Shown one piece after another: positions 10,131 to 20,256 of a DNA stretch of 64,000 nt. Under the pieces are notes generated by a model. It saw only the letters and a program-made list of their open reading frames with translations, had not been told where the DNA came from and did no database searches. Position numbers and translations under genes: made by a program. Numbering within the stretch: the stretch's first letter is position 1; every line of letters starts with the position of its first letter. The stretch spans positions 117,563,244 through 117,627,243 of the forward strand of contig NC_092874.1 of assembly GCF_028372415.1 (NCBI RefSeq), written 5' to 3'. The stretch comes from Notamacropus eugenii (Eukaryota; Chordata; Mammalia; Diprotodontia; Macropodidae).

Positions 10131-10247
10131 TCCCTTCCTATTTCTGAGATTGCTAAAGGAACATGCAGAGCCATCATAACTGCACTAATGAGGTTGACCA
10201 CAAATTCAGGCTCTCTAACCTCCAATGGGCTTTCACTGCTGAATGGT

Positions 10248-10418
10248 CATCATAGGATCATAGATGTAGAGCTGGAAGAAACCTCAGAGGAAATCTAGTC
10301 TAACTCCTCATTTGACACATTAGAATATCAAGTGAATCCCAGGAAGTCTCACAGGTAGTAATGGTTAGAGGTGGGATTCAAACTCAGATCCTTTGACTCC
10401 AATGTGTATCGAACTCTC
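10248..10418 (-). mobile_element. Ther-2-type CORE-SINE
   Basis: 'aggatcatagatgtagagct', 'aaacctcagaggaaatctag', then 'gaggtgggattcaaactcag'. Confidence 0.75.
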
Positions 10419-10565
10419 CCCCTTTTATTACTGTAATCTCTTTTTGACTCCCCATCACATTTTCCCCAGCAGTAGTCTCAAACCTTTTTTCTTTCAGATC
10501 TTAACTCCATCTCTACTCCCTGTGTCTTAGCAGAAGAGCTCTCCTTGCCATGTCCACCTCTGTGT

Positions 10566-10749
10566 CCCCATTTGGAGTTTTCTTCACAGAGATACTGGAG
10601 TGATTTTGCTATTTCCTTCTCCAACTTGTTTTCCAGATGAAGAAACTGAGACAAGTGACTTGCCCAAGGTCATACAGCTAGGAAGTATCTAAGGCCAGAT
10701 TTGAACTCAGAAAGATGAGTCTTCCTACTCCAGGCCTGGTACTCTATCC
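10566..10749 (-). mobile_element. Mar-1-type CORE-SINE
   Basis: 'gagatactggagtgattttg', 'acaagtgacttgcccaagg', 'aaggccagatttgaactcag'. Head and the end of the tail are trimmed. Confidence 0.8.
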
Positions 10750-10940
10750 AAAGAAGACCTCTACTTCCACCTTAATGAGAAGACAGACCCCTTCCCTCCC
10801 TTCCCTAGAGTCACTGCTCTTTTCTGGATCACTTCCCTTTTTGATCCTTTCTGCAATGTCTCTTTCGTCCTACAAAGGGGAATAGGGAGAACTGGGGAAA
10901 TTTCTTTTCAAGATTCTGCCAAAGACTTCATTTTGTCTTA

Positions 10941-11117
10941 TGGGATCATAAATTTAGAACTTAAAAGGACCTTAGACATCATCTAGCCCAAGCTTCTCTT
11001 TTTACAGATGATTAAAGTGAAGCCCAGAGAATTTAAGGAACCATTGCCATGGTAACAAGATAGTAAGTGTTAGAGGCACAACAATTTGGACCCAGGTTCT
11101 CTGACTGTAGATCCAGT
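10941..11117 (-). mobile_element. Ther-2-type CORE-SINE
   Basis: 'gggatcataaatttagaact', 'accttagacatcatctagcc', 'ttttacagatgattaaagtg', 'tggacccaggttctctgac'. Confidence 0.7.
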
Positions 11118-11135
11118 TCTCTCTCTCTCTCTCAA

Positions 11136-11201
<66 letters not shown>
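11118..11201. repeat. (CT)n microsatellite
   Basis: About 40 CT units with one AATAT interruption. It causes a spurious Ser/Leu frame. Confidence 0.97.
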
Positions 11202-11203
<2 letters not shown>

Positions 11204-12080
11204 CCACATTGTTGCTTCTCAACTATTCTTTCCCTAACCTATCCCATCCACTCCCATGGCTTCAATTATCACCTCTGTGCAGATGAGTTCTGAATCTGTA
11301 GCTGCAATGCCTGTGGGACATTTGACACACACCCAACATGTCCCAAAGTGAACTCATCATTTCCCCTGACAACCTTCTCTTTTTATTGATGGAGCCTTCA
11401 TCCTCCCAGTCACCGGGCTAGAAACCTTGACTTCATCTTTGATTCCTGTCTCCCTCACCATCCTGACATCCAATCAAATGCCAAGTCCTGTTGCTTTTGC
11501 CTCCAACATATCTCACTTCAATCCCCTCATTTCCACCTCTGCTGCCACCACCTTGGCTTAGGCCATCATTATCTCACACCTAAAATTATTCTAACAGCCT
11601 TTCAACTCATCTCCTTGACTCTAGACTCTTCCTGCTCTGATACATCCTTCATACCACTTCCAAAGTAACCTTCCTAATTTGTAGGCTTGATAGCTTTATT
11701 TCCCTGCCTGAAAAAATGAAGCCCCACACATCAGCTATTTCCACATTACTTACCAAATGAAATTTAACCTTCTTAGCATAGCCTGACATTCAAGGCTGCT
11801 CACAATCAGGTTTCAACCTACCACAGCAGCTTGATCTTATACTCCTCCCATTCTGTCCTTGGGCTTCCAGCCAGATCTCCTCATCTTTTCCTGGCTTCTT
11901 CCAACACCATACATGTGTCTCTTCCCTTCATGTTTGATACTAACTACCCACAATGTCTTTGCCTAATGAAATCCTTCCTTTACCAGCTTAGGGACAGCTT
12001 TCATCCAAGTTAGAAGTGATCTTTCTCTACACATAACTCTTATATGACCCTATTTGACCTCTCCTATGTATTTATACTAC
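11202..12080 (+). mobile_element. L2 LINE 3' region
   Basis: Long decayed L2 text: 'accttgacttcatctttgat', 'atgccaagtcctgttgct', 'aatttaaccttcttagcat', 'gacattcaaggctgctcac', 'cttccagccagatctcctc'. No intact frame. Confidence 0.7.
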
Positions 12081-12106
12081 TATGATTTGGATCATAGCTA
12101 TGTATA

Positions 12107-12340
12107 TAGCCTAAAGTCAGGAAGATCTGAGTTACAATCTGGCCTCAGACACTTACTAGCTGTATGACCTTGGGCAAGCCACTTAACTGCCACATGCCTC
12201 AGTTTCCCCATCTGTAAAATGGGTATAATCGTAGCACCTACCTCACAGGGCCATTGTAAATGAGATAATAGTCATAATTAGTGCCTGGCACATAGTAAGT
12301 ACTATAGAAATGTTAGCTCTCATTTACTATTATTATTATT
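12107..12340 (+). mobile_element. Ther-1 (MIR-type) CORE-SINE
   Basis: Nearly complete: 'agtcaggaagatctgagtta', 'cagacacttactagctgtat', 'ccatctgtaaaatgggtata', 'gtgcctggcacatagtaag'. Confidence 0.85.
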
Positions 12341-12435
12341 GTTAACTGAAACATATTATTTAAAAAATTCATGGGCTCCAGGAAAAGAACCCAGGCCTGC
12401 TGGGATTATATCATAGCCCTTCCAAATGTCAACAA

Positions 12436-12640
12436 CACTGGCCTTGGAAAGTCATTCAGTTAATAAGCATTTATTAAATGCTTACTGTGTGCCAGGCCCT
12501 ATGCTAAGTGATGGGGATATGAAGAGAAAAGGCAAAAAAAAAAGTTAGTCCCTGCCTTGAGGAGTTTATAGTTCAATGGAGGAGACAATACGGAAAGAAA
12601 TATGTACCAACTATCCCGTCCCCCATATTAACTCTCTGCG
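12436..12640 (-). mobile_element. L2 LINE 3' end
   Basis: 'aataagcatttattaaatgc', 'tgtgccaggccctatgcta', 'cctgccttgaggagtttat' is the reverse complement of the L2 terminus. Confidence 0.75.
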
Positions 12641-12786
12641 TCACCCTGGGCAAACTTCTCTGAACCTCAGCTTCCTCATTTGTATAATAGGGAAAGTTCT
12701 ATTTACACGACCCACCTACCTTACAGGATCATTGTGAGGAAAGCTCTCTGGAAATCCAAAAGCACTAGGTAAGTTGTTATTACCAG
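12641..12786 (+). mobile_element. Ther-1 CORE-SINE fragment
   Basis: 'gcgtcaccctgggcaaactt', 'ctcatttgtataataggga', 'aggatcattgtgaggaaagc'. Confidence 0.65.
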
Positions 12787-13515
12787 GTAATTTCTAAGAT
12801 CCCCAATTTTTAAAGTTATCCTACATATGAAAAACAATTTAAACTTTCCAAGGGACTACTGACTTGTCTGAATGAAGTTATGAAGTCTGCTGCTGTAAGG
12901 AAGCAGTGAGCCTATTTATCCAAGCCAAAACTCAAATTTTGTTCTCAATATTTCAATGGATCATACGTGTGGGGATTTTACCTCATCTCTACCCCCTGCC
13001 TTTTCTTTCATGGGTCATTTATTCATGTACCTAAGAGTACAAAAAAAGTCTAAAACCCAATAAAATTTTTTAAGATAAAAAAAGGTATCCTATATTGATG
13101 TCAATTTCAGCCTAGGAAGGAGCAGAGGGGGAGAGAACTAGCATTGGGACAAATTCTTAGTCCTGATATTTTCGGGTAGGGAAGGACTGTTTTGCTGGTT
13201 AAATAATACCTGGTGGTTACACTTCTGCCCAGAAATCACCCAGAGGAAAGGCATTTACTTCCTCGTTCACTTTGGGTGACCCACTCCTTCTCGGCAACAA
13301 GTGCCCCATTCTGTGGTTCTTAATAGCTTTGTGTTTAGAACAGTTTTTTTTCTAAGTCAGGCCATGTCCAGGCAAACTTTCCCACTCTCTGGGGTGCCCT
13401 CCTTTCTTTTTCTTTTTCCTTCTTTTCCCTTTTCTTTTCTTTCTTTTGGTTTTCAGTACTTTGGTACTCTTTCTCTACTGTCCTGTATTGAGTAATAATT
13501 TCTGATATTTTTATT
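12787..13515. other. no recognisable feature; T/C-rich patch
   Basis: No gene seen. A pyrimidine-rich tract of C and T runs lies at about 13398-13445. Confidence 0.4.
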
Positions 13516-13516
13516 C

Positions 13517-13690
13517 AGCACATACATAACACAGTGCCTGGTACAAAGTAGTCAATAAAAGTTTGATTAAAGTTTGCAAAGAGTTTTATGTATATTATCT
13601 CATTTGAAACTCACAACAATCCTGAATTATATCACCCTCTTTTTACAGATGAAGAAACTGAGGCTCAGAGAAGTTAAACTTGCCCTATAT
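13517..13690. mobile_element. CORE-SINE/L2 fragments (tail, then reverse MIR)
   Basis: 13517-13568 is a plus-strand L2-type tail ('cagtgcctggtacaaagtag'). 13570-13690 is a reverse MIR ('ttatctcatttgaaactcac', 'gatgaagaaactgaggctca'). Confidence 0.6.
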
Positions 13691-13872
13691 CCAGGACAAG
13701 TCAAGAAGTATTTATTTAGTTCCTATTTTTATTAAGCATCTAAAAGTATCTATGACCAATCAATCAATCAATAAGCATTTATTAAGTGTATACTGTATGC
13801 CAGGCATCATGCTAAACTATGGAGGTACAAAAAGAGGCAAAGGACAATCCCTGACCTCAAGGAGATTAAGTG
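13691..13872 (-). mobile_element. L2 LINE 3' end
   Basis: 'ataagcatttattaagtgta', 'tgccaggcatcatgctaaac', 'atccctgacctcaaggag'. The first part (13691-13755) may be a second overlapping copy. Confidence 0.7.
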
Positions 13873-13884
13873 TGTTGGGGTGGG

Positions 13885-13937
13885 GAGAGACAGAGAGAGA
13901 GAGACAGACAGAGGGAGAGAGAGAGACAGACAGAGAG

Positions 13938-14009
<72 letters not shown>
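13885..14009. repeat. (GA)n microsatellite
   Basis: About 125 bp of GA with CAGA interruptions in the first half and a pure run of more than 30 units in the second. Confidence 0.97.
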
Positions 14010-14012
<3 letters not shown>

Positions 14013-14119
14013 ACTTCAGTTTGAAAAGTAGTTCAAATAACAGAGATCCAGAAATCTGATAACCTCTCCTCTGGGAGGATCCTGAACTCTGGAACTGGAC
14101 GAGAATGTAGCTATTTTCT

Positions 14120-14237
14120 AGCTCCCTTTATTTTACATCTCCCCTTGGGGAGACTGAGGCCAAGAGAAGGGATGGGACTTGCCCAAAGTCACCCAGTGAA
14201 TTATTTACAAGATGGCATTTGCACCCACATCCTCCCT
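14120..14237 (-). mobile_element. CORE-SINE fragment
   Basis: 'gggagactgaggccaagaga', 'gggacttgcccaaagtcacc', 'ggcatttgcacccacatcc' in reverse order. Confidence 0.55.
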
Positions 14238-14850
14238 CTTGTGCTCCATTGCTCTTTATGTTATGTGTAAAGGAGACTATTTCTTTTGCCCAATCTGGCT
14301 GCCTCAGAAAGTAAACCAAAATAAATCACTGTGGGACACCTTTTCTACTCTATTTCCAGCAAAGCAGCTAAAACTGTATGAGATGAAGACCTTGTTGGCC
14401 AGCAGTTTTCCTGAGACCTTACAGTCCACACTTTCCCTGTAAAGGATGAAGGAAATGAGGCTTCATCTGTCCAGGAAGAGGAGTGAGCTGGCTTGGGTAC
14501 AAACAGGATGCCCAGGCTGGGCCCTGGAGGTGGGGAGAGAAAGAAGGATCAGAGGGACGAAAGACTCATCAGAAGGGGACCCGAAAGCCCTGGAGAATCC
14601 CAGGGTTGGGTGGATGTATTTGTGTGCTCCTGGAAAGAAGAAGTTGATGAGTCCAGTGAGCTCAAACTCCCTAAGGTAGGAAGAGCAGCTGCAGGGCCTT
14701 AGTCAGAGAACAGAAAGAGGAAAGCGGAAGCCCAGGAGCATCAAATGAGAGAAAAATAGTATTGTCTGAAAGCCAGGGCTTTTTTCTTTAAGCAAACCCC
14801 TGGGAGTGTGATAGAGAGGAGGACCTTTGAATGGCTGCGAGCTCATCTTC
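14238..14850. other. unique sequence, no feature called
   Basis: GC-richer than its surroundings and open in two overlapping plus frames (14446-14679 and 14493-14702). I see no splice signals, domain or family resemblance that would make either a gene. Confidence 0.35.
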
Positions 14851-14852
14851 TC

Positions 14853-14960
14853 TGAGTGTTCAAGCTGGAAGGGACCTTAGAGGTTCCCCGCTCCAAACTT
14901 ACACTGTTCAGAGGGAGGGTAATGGAGGCGGGGAAGCCAGCCCCTGCCTGATTCAAAGGA
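14853..14960 (-). mobile_element. Ther-2-type CORE-SINE fragment
   Basis: 'caagctggaagggaccttag', then a degraded core ending 'cctgattcaaagg'. Confidence 0.5.
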
Positions 14961-14984
14961 TCCCTTTGAGTAATGTAACTGTAG

Positions 14985-15235
14985 GGTAGTAGCCTGAGTA
15001 CTAGAGTCTTCTGCAGTCAGAGGGCCTGGCCTCTACTGCTTATAACCTGTGTACCCTGAGACAAGTCACTCACATACTAATTCGGAAGCAGTGGCACTGG
15101 GTTCAAATCCTGTCTTTAATGCTTCCTACCTGTGTGACTTTGGATGAGTTATTTACTTTCCCTGGCACATAATATAAATTTAGTTGGACTAAATGGCCTC
15201 TCTGTTCTCTTATAGCTATACCTATGATCCTTCAT
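14985..15235 (+). mobile_element. two CORE-SINE fragments in tandem
   Basis: 14985-15075 ends in 'taccctgagacaagtcactc'. 15076-15235 has 'ggcactgggttcaaatcctg' and an L3-like tail 'gttggactaaatggcctctc'. Confidence 0.6.
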
Positions 15236-15420
15236 TTCTGAGTTCAAATCTGACCTCAGGAACTTACTAGCTGTGTGACCCTGGGCAAGTCACTTAAAAC
15301 TGTTTGCCTCAGTTTCCTCATTGTAAAATGAACTGGAGAAGGAAATGGCCAACCACTATAATATTTCTGCCAAGAAAACCCCAAATGGGGTCACAAAGAG
15401 TTGGACATGACTGAACAACA
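15236..15420 (+). mobile_element. Mar-1-type CORE-SINE
   Basis: 'tctgagttcaaatctgacct', 'gtgaccctgggcaagtcact', 'gaactggagaaggaaatggc', 'ccaaatggggtcacaaagag', 'gactgaacaaca'. It faces another Mar-1 161 bp downstream. Confidence 0.9.
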
Positions 15421-15581
15421 GCCCTCAACTTATCTGCTTCATGGTATCTTTATACAGTCTTCGGATCCCTTCTTTGCCTTTTAAGGGCTTTGATAGACAG
15501 AACAAGAATTTTCTTAGTGACTGGAAAATAGATGACATTCCTTAAACCACCTGTTTGGGGAGGAGTCAGGAATGATCTTTT

Positions 15582-15818
15582 GCTGTTGTTCAGTCGTGTC
15601 CAACTCTTCACGACTCCATTTGGGGTTTTCTTGGTAAAGATACTGGAGTGGTTTGCTGTTTCCTTCTTTGACTGATTTTACAGATGATGAAACTAAGGCA
15701 AGCAAGGTTAAGTGACTTGCCCAGGGTCACATTAAATAAGAATCTGAAGCCAGATTTGAACTCAGGAAGATGAATTGTCAGGCCTGGCACTCCATCCACT
15801 GTACCACTTAGCTGCCCC
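15582..15818 (-). mobile_element. Mar-1-type CORE-SINE
   Basis: 'tgttgttcagtcgtgtccaa', 'gatactggagtggtttgctg', 'agccagatttgaactcagg', 'accacttagctgcccc'. Facing partner of 15236-15420. Confidence 0.9.
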
Positions 15819-16484
15819 GTAGGAAAGGTACTAGAAGAATTCAACTCTCCCCCTGTTCTCCACTGCACCCCTAATTATCATAGAGGAGGGAGAAAAAGAA
15901 TGAAGTATCAGCCTGGTAATGCTGCCTTCCACTATGGATCCATTGTTATAAGTGGGTGTGCAGAAGCCAGCTCCTACTGGCTTTCCAGAGCCAATTGTCA
16001 AATTTTCAGTATCTGCATTTGCACCTCACAAATTCGAAAATTCTACCAATCAGGGCTTGATTCTCTACTTTGTCAATTGTGTGCTCTTAAGAAAGTGATG
16101 GTCACTGAGCAGATTAAACTTAAAGTGTGTTGTCAGTAGATTCTCCCCCCACCCAAAGCCAGTTGTTAAACATTTGCTAGATCATTCCTCCATGGGCACC
16201 AGCACTATCAGAGGTTGCTTATCTTGATTCTACATGTACAAGCAGTTCAAGTTTTTCTTTTAAAAGTAAGAAATTTTATTTGGGGCAGGCCACTTAACGT
16301 GGTGGTCTCTGCATTGGTAGGGGTAAGCTACCAGGATACATAGCACAGTCACCTGAAAAGAGCAGGGTATGTTCCACCCAGGTGAGCCACAAAGCATTTA
16401 TTCATAATATTCCTTCGCATTAGTGTTAGTCTGGTGCAAGAAAAAAAAAATCAGTGGACCAATACATTTTACTCTTCTTTCCGA
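15819..16484. other. no recognisable feature
   Basis: Unique-looking. The open frame at 15900-16139 has no recognisable domain. Confidence 0.35.
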
Positions 16485-16617
16485 CGTAAGCAATTTGTGT
16501 GACCTTGGGAAGGTCATGTTACTTATTTGGGCCTCATTCTTTTGTTTCCTTATCTGTGAGATTAAAAGTGTTAGACTAGTTAACTCTTTTCAGTGTTAGC
16601 ATTCTGATTCATATAGC
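16485..16617 (+). mobile_element. Ther-2-type CORE-SINE fragment
   Basis: 'gtgtgaccttgggaaggtca', 'atctgtgagattaaaagtg', 'agactagttaactcttttc'. Confidence 0.6.
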
Positions 16618-16751
16618 ATATGTGCTGCTCCAAGGGTTTTAATTTATTATTTCACGTAATAAAGAAGTTTCTCCCTCAAATTTATCCTCACAGGAACCCA
16701 GCGATATGGACAGGCTAGTTATTATTGATCCAATATTAAAAGTAGATGCAG

Positions 16752-16817
16752 AATGGATAGAGTTTGGGCTTGGAGTCAGGCGGGTATGAATTCAAATCCT
16801 GTCTCTGACAGTTCCTC
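16752..16817 (+). mobile_element. CORE-SINE head fragment
   Basis: 'gggcttggagtcaggcgggt' and 'gaattcaaatcctgtctctg', cut short by L2 text. Confidence 0.6.
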
Positions 16818-17160
16818 ATTTCCCCTTGCCTGGAATGCCCTCTTCCTCACCTGCTTGGTTTACATCAGGACTCAGCTCAAAACACCACCTTCTTTCTGCC
16901 TAACATCTTTCCTGGTTTTCCCAGGGGTCCCTGGATCCCCCTCCAAGGTTACATTGTATCTGTTCTCTACGTGTTTTGTACATTTCAAGTGTCCCAAATA
17001 TCCTGGTGCAGTTGTCAGGTTTCACTTTGGCTTAAGATGTTCTGGGCGCCATATACATGAGCAAGTTGTCCCCCCATTAGAATGTAAGGTCCTTGAGGGC
17101 ACACGCTGTATTGTCTTATGTCTTTTAATGCTTCCTGGCACATGACAAGCGTTGAATGTT
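16818..17160 (+). mobile_element. L2 LINE 3' end
   Basis: 'cctggaatgccctcttcctc', 'tcaggactcagctcaaaaca', 'gtccttgagggcacacgctg', 'gcttcctggcacatgacaag'. About 75 bp in the middle (about 16985-17060) does not fit and may be an insertion. The 130-codon frame over it is repeat sequence. Confidence 0.7.
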
Positions 17161-17325
17161 TCTTTTTTTTATTACAAACTAAGTCACCTGTCTTAGCTAT
17201 GAGCAACTCCCTAGAACTTCCCAATTAAGTTGTAGTAAGGTTGTGGAAGTCCCCTAAGCTGAAATCACAAGCCCTCCAAGTATTCTTAGATTTTAAAAAT
17301 TAGGACAGTGGTTGAAGAGGAAAAC

Positions 17326-17353
17326 GGGGGTGGGGGGGGTGTGGGGGGGCGGG
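17326..17353 (+). other. G-quadruplex-type tract
   Basis: Runs of 5, 8, 7 and 3 G separated by T, TGT and C. This satisfies the G3+N1-7 four-run pattern on the plus strand, which is the PLXNA4 sense strand. Confidence 0.85.
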
Positions 17354-17425
17354 ACTTGCCCAGTGTTGCACAGCTACAGAACTAAGGCTAGAATTCAGGT
17401 TTTCTGACTGTGGTGGATTGTACCT
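17354..17425 (-). mobile_element. CORE-SINE fragment
   Basis: 'acttgcccagtgttgcacag', 'ctagaattcaggttttctga'. Confidence 0.5.
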
Positions 17426-17819
17426 TCTGCTGCCTGCCCCCTAGGACTATTTGGAAACTTTTCTGGTTGGGATACTGAAGCAAGGGAATGTGTCAGAGTC
17501 ACAGGGCAGGTGGCCTGGGTGAGAACAAGCATGACTCTGACTTAATCAGGTACAAATACAAGGGGGAGTCCAGGTCATTGGTTACTTGTCATTGATTTTC
17601 ACAGGCCAGTCATTTTTGCCTCGTTGATTCATTGCTGACTGCTCCTGGTTTGCCTGGTCATTAGAAGTTGTTTCATTTTGTTTTAATTCTCTTTTGTATT
17701 TATCTGTTTGGTACTTTGTGGCATGAGTGCATCACTCTGCTCGCCAGGATTGATTGCCAGTCTTTTATTCCCTTCAAGTACTTGAACCCCTTCCTCTCCC
17801 TATCCCAGTCACTCTTCTC

Positions 17820-18100
17820 AACCTCATTATTCTCATTGGTAAAATGGGGATAAATAATGTTTAAACTATCTCTTTCATTGGGCTGTTGTTGGCATTAACT
17901 GAGAGAATAGATGGAAAAACACTTTGGAAGTCCATGCAACATTAAAGAGTAATTGTAGATTCAGAGAAATGACCTTAAAAATCACTTTGCTCGAATCCCT
18001 CATTTTACACATGAGGAAACCCGGGCCTAGAGAGATGGGGGAACTTTCCAAAGTCATCCCAATGGAAAGTGACAGAACCAGGATGGGAATCCAGGCTTCC
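17820..18100. mobile_element. CORE-SINE pair: Ther-1 plus, then Ther-2 minus
   Basis: 17820-17948 is a Ther-1 3' half ('ggtaaaatggggataaataa'). 17949-18100 is reverse Ther-2 ('cattttacacatgaggaaac', 'accaggatgggaatccaggc'). Confidence 0.65.
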
Positions 18101-18194
18101 CATGGCTCACTTCTGGATGTCAAGGGCTCTCCTTCTTCCATATGGTCACTTTATGCACTTGAGTCAGTTGCTGGGAAAACATTTCTGGTTCATC

Positions 18195-18378
18195 TTCCCA
18201 GGTTTAAATAGTCTTCAAATATTTGAAGACTGCTTTTCTTCTCCAGGCTAAACATCCCCAGCTCCTTGAACTGTTCTCCTGGCAGGATTTCGAGTGGCCT
18301 CATCATCTTAGTTGTCTCCCTTTGGACACCATCCAGCTTGTCAACGTCCCTTCTAAAATGTGGCACCCAGAACAGTGT
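18195..18378 (-). mobile_element. L3/CR1 LINE relic
   Basis: Clear reverse CR1/L3 text: 'cttcaaatatttgaagactg', 'ctccaggctaaacatcccca', 'ccatccagcttgtcaacgtc', 'aaatgtggcacccagaacag'. Confidence 0.8.
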
Positions 18379-18699
18379 GTTTCCTAAGCATATACAATTT
18401 TCTTCTCAATGAAACAGATGTTCTTTAATAATTCTTCTCCCTGGGGCACACATTTTAAACTCCCAAGCCCTCAAGCAAAAATTATAAAGAGACTCTTTCT
18501 GCCAACTACCCCTAGGCTCTAGTCACTCACCATAGGAAGTATCATCCTTTCTTGAATCTCCAAGCACTCAGGGGAATTATTTTCTTCCTTCCTTCCTTAT
18601 TTCTCCCACTCCCTGTTTCCTATTGCTCTCGCGTGCACTCAAAATAAAGAACATCCTAATAGTTAAAATGATCCAAAATGTAGTAGGATGTATATTTTC

Positions 18700-18885
18700 C
18701 ACTGGAGATCTTTAGGGAGAAGATGGATGACTGGCCCCAGGGATGTTGTAGAGCGACCCCCTGCTCTGATAGGATAGGATTAGCTGCTCCCTAAGGCCCC
18801 TTCCAACTCTGAAATTATCTGATTCTCTGCCTCCCAGTGCCTGACACACAGTAGGCACTTAATAAGTGTTTGTTGATTGACTCAA
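18700..18885 (+). mobile_element. L3-type 3' end followed by an L2-type terminus
   Basis: 'cccaaggatgttgtagag'-like text, 'ggccccttccaactctgaaa', then 'gcctgacacacagtaggcac' and 'gtttgttgattgactc'. Confidence 0.6.
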
Positions 18886-18902
18886 ACACCATATTCTGTA
18901 TC

Positions 18903-19075
18903 AGGGTTCTTAATCTTTGTTATGTCATGGATCCTTTGGAAGTCTGGTGAAACCTAGACAAAACAACGTTTTTAAATGAATAAAACAAAATACATATAAT
19001 TACAAAGGAAGCTATATTGAAATAGTTATCAAAAGATTAAAAAATTAAAGTTCACAGACCCCAGATTAATAACCT
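18903..19075 (+). mobile_element. TIR element A (non-autonomous DNA-transposon-like, 'gttcttaac' ends)
   Basis: Starts 'cagggttcttaatctttg', contains 'catggatcctttggaagtct' and ends 'cacagaccccagattaataa'. Further copies at 57553, 59488 and 61114 share the order: ends, 'catggaccc', AT-rich middle, 'cacagaccc'. No ORF. Confidence 0.65.
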
Positions 19076-19079
19076 CCGT

Positions 19080-19320
19080 TCTGAATGAAGCTTTCCTTGA
19101 TTCTCTACAACTGCTTGGACCCCTCCCTTCCAAATTACCTTGTGTTTAATGTCTTCTATTTATTTTGCACATTTATATATGGTACCTATTGTCTCCCCCA
19201 CTAGAATGTAAAGCTCCTCAAGAGCAGGGATTGTTTCTCTTTTTAATATCTGTGTTTCTGGCACCCAGTACAATGTCTGACATTTAGTAGGCAGTTAATA
19301 AATGCTTATTGATTGATTTA
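19080..19320 (+). mobile_element. L2 LINE 3' end
   Basis: 'ctcccccactagaatgtaaa', 'ctcaagagcagggattgttt', 'ttaataaatgcttattgatt'. Confidence 0.8.
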
Positions 19321-19344
19321 CTCCTCTGAGAGAACCTATGGCAA

Positions 19345-19515
19345 TGATTTCAAAGTTTAAAAAAATCCCTGTGGGCTACATATTGACTTAGAATATCACA
19401 AATTAACACTATGTTGTATTTTTATTTTGTTGAAAATTTTCTAATTACATTTAATCTAGTTCCCTCAGCACATAGGAATTAAAGCCTGTAGGCCACGCAT
19501 CTGACCCTTCTGATC
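19345..19515 (-). mobile_element. TIR element B, reverse
   Basis: 'catattgacttagaatatca' and 'ctaattacatttaatctag' match the middle of the element at 9875-10078 in reverse complement. Confidence 0.55.
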
Positions 19516-19523
19516 TAAGATCA

Positions 19524-19569
19524 TTCATTCATTTAATAAGCATGTATTAAGTATCTACTAAGTCCCAGG
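19524..19569 (-). mobile_element. L2 LINE 3' end, piece 1
   Basis: 'ttaataagcatgtattaagt' and 'actaagtcccagg'. Interrupted by the Mar-1 at 19570 and continued at 19820. Confidence 0.75.
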
Positions 19570-19819
19570 CAGGGTAGATAGGTGGCAAAGCAGATAGAGT
19601 ATGGGGCCTGGAATTAGAAAAATTCAACTTCTTAAGTTCAAGTCTGGCCTCAGACACCTACAAGCTGTGTGACTCTGGGCAAGTCAGTTAACCCTGGTTG
19701 CTTCATCTGTAAAATGAACTGGAGAAAGAAGTGGTAAACCACTTCATTATCTTTGACAAGAAAATCCCAAAGCGGGGCCATGAAGAGTCAGATAAAACTG
19801 AAACAACTGAACAACAACG
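19570..19819 (+). mobile_element. Mar-1-type CORE-SINE, full length, with target-site duplication
   Basis: Head 'ggtagataggtggcaaag', core 'caagtctggcctcagacacc', tail 'actgaacaacaacg'. It is bounded by AAGTCCCAGG (19560-19569) and AAGTTCCAGG (19820-19829), a 10-bp duplication with one difference, and splits an L2. Confidence 0.92.
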
Positions 19820-20061
19820 AAGTTCCAGGTACTGTGCTAAGGGGATACAAAGACAAAATAAATAGTCCCTGCCCTTAACAAGCTTATTTTCTCCAGGGGT
19901 AGAAACATCTTCACATAGATATATAAATATGAAATACATACCAAATAATAACGGTGGGAGGACAACAATGAGAAGAGGGAGTCAGGAAGGGGCTGCTGAC
20001 AGGTGGCAATTGTGTTAAACCTTGAGGGAAGCTTAAGATTCTAAGAGTAAGGAGGGAGTAG
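19820..20061 (-). mobile_element. L2 LINE 3' region, piece 2
   Basis: Continues the L2: 'ggtactgtgctaaggggata', 'tagtccctgcccttaacaag', 'aaaccttgagggaagcttaa'. Confidence 0.7.
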
Positions 20062-20256
20062 GTTCAAGGTATGATGACAGGTTGTCGTTTGTTCTTTGTT
20101 CTCCAAGAGGACCATGACATCAGGAAGGTGGTACCATGACTTGCAAGTGAACTGGATTTAAGTGAGGGAGGGCTGTGCAAAATCACCAGCCTCACTTTCT
20201 CATCTGGAGCCATCTGGGTCCAGTGACCAGATATAGATCAGGATGACTGGAGATGG
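20062..20256 (+). mobile_element. unnamed marsupial interspersed repeat
   Basis: 'ttgttctccaagaggaccat', 'gaccatgacatcaggaaggt', 'agggctgtgcaaaatcacca', 'gagccatctgggtccagtga'. I recognise the text as a high-copy marsupial repeat (MAR4-like from memory, not verified). It interrupts the L2. Confidence 0.55.

Noticed and set aside
13680..14024. 114-codon frame ending in an Arg/Glu run
   Set aside because: Made from L2 sequence followed by the (GA)n microsatellite.
16753..17145. 130-codon frame
   Set aside because: Covers a SINE head and an L2 3' end. No protein family resemblance.
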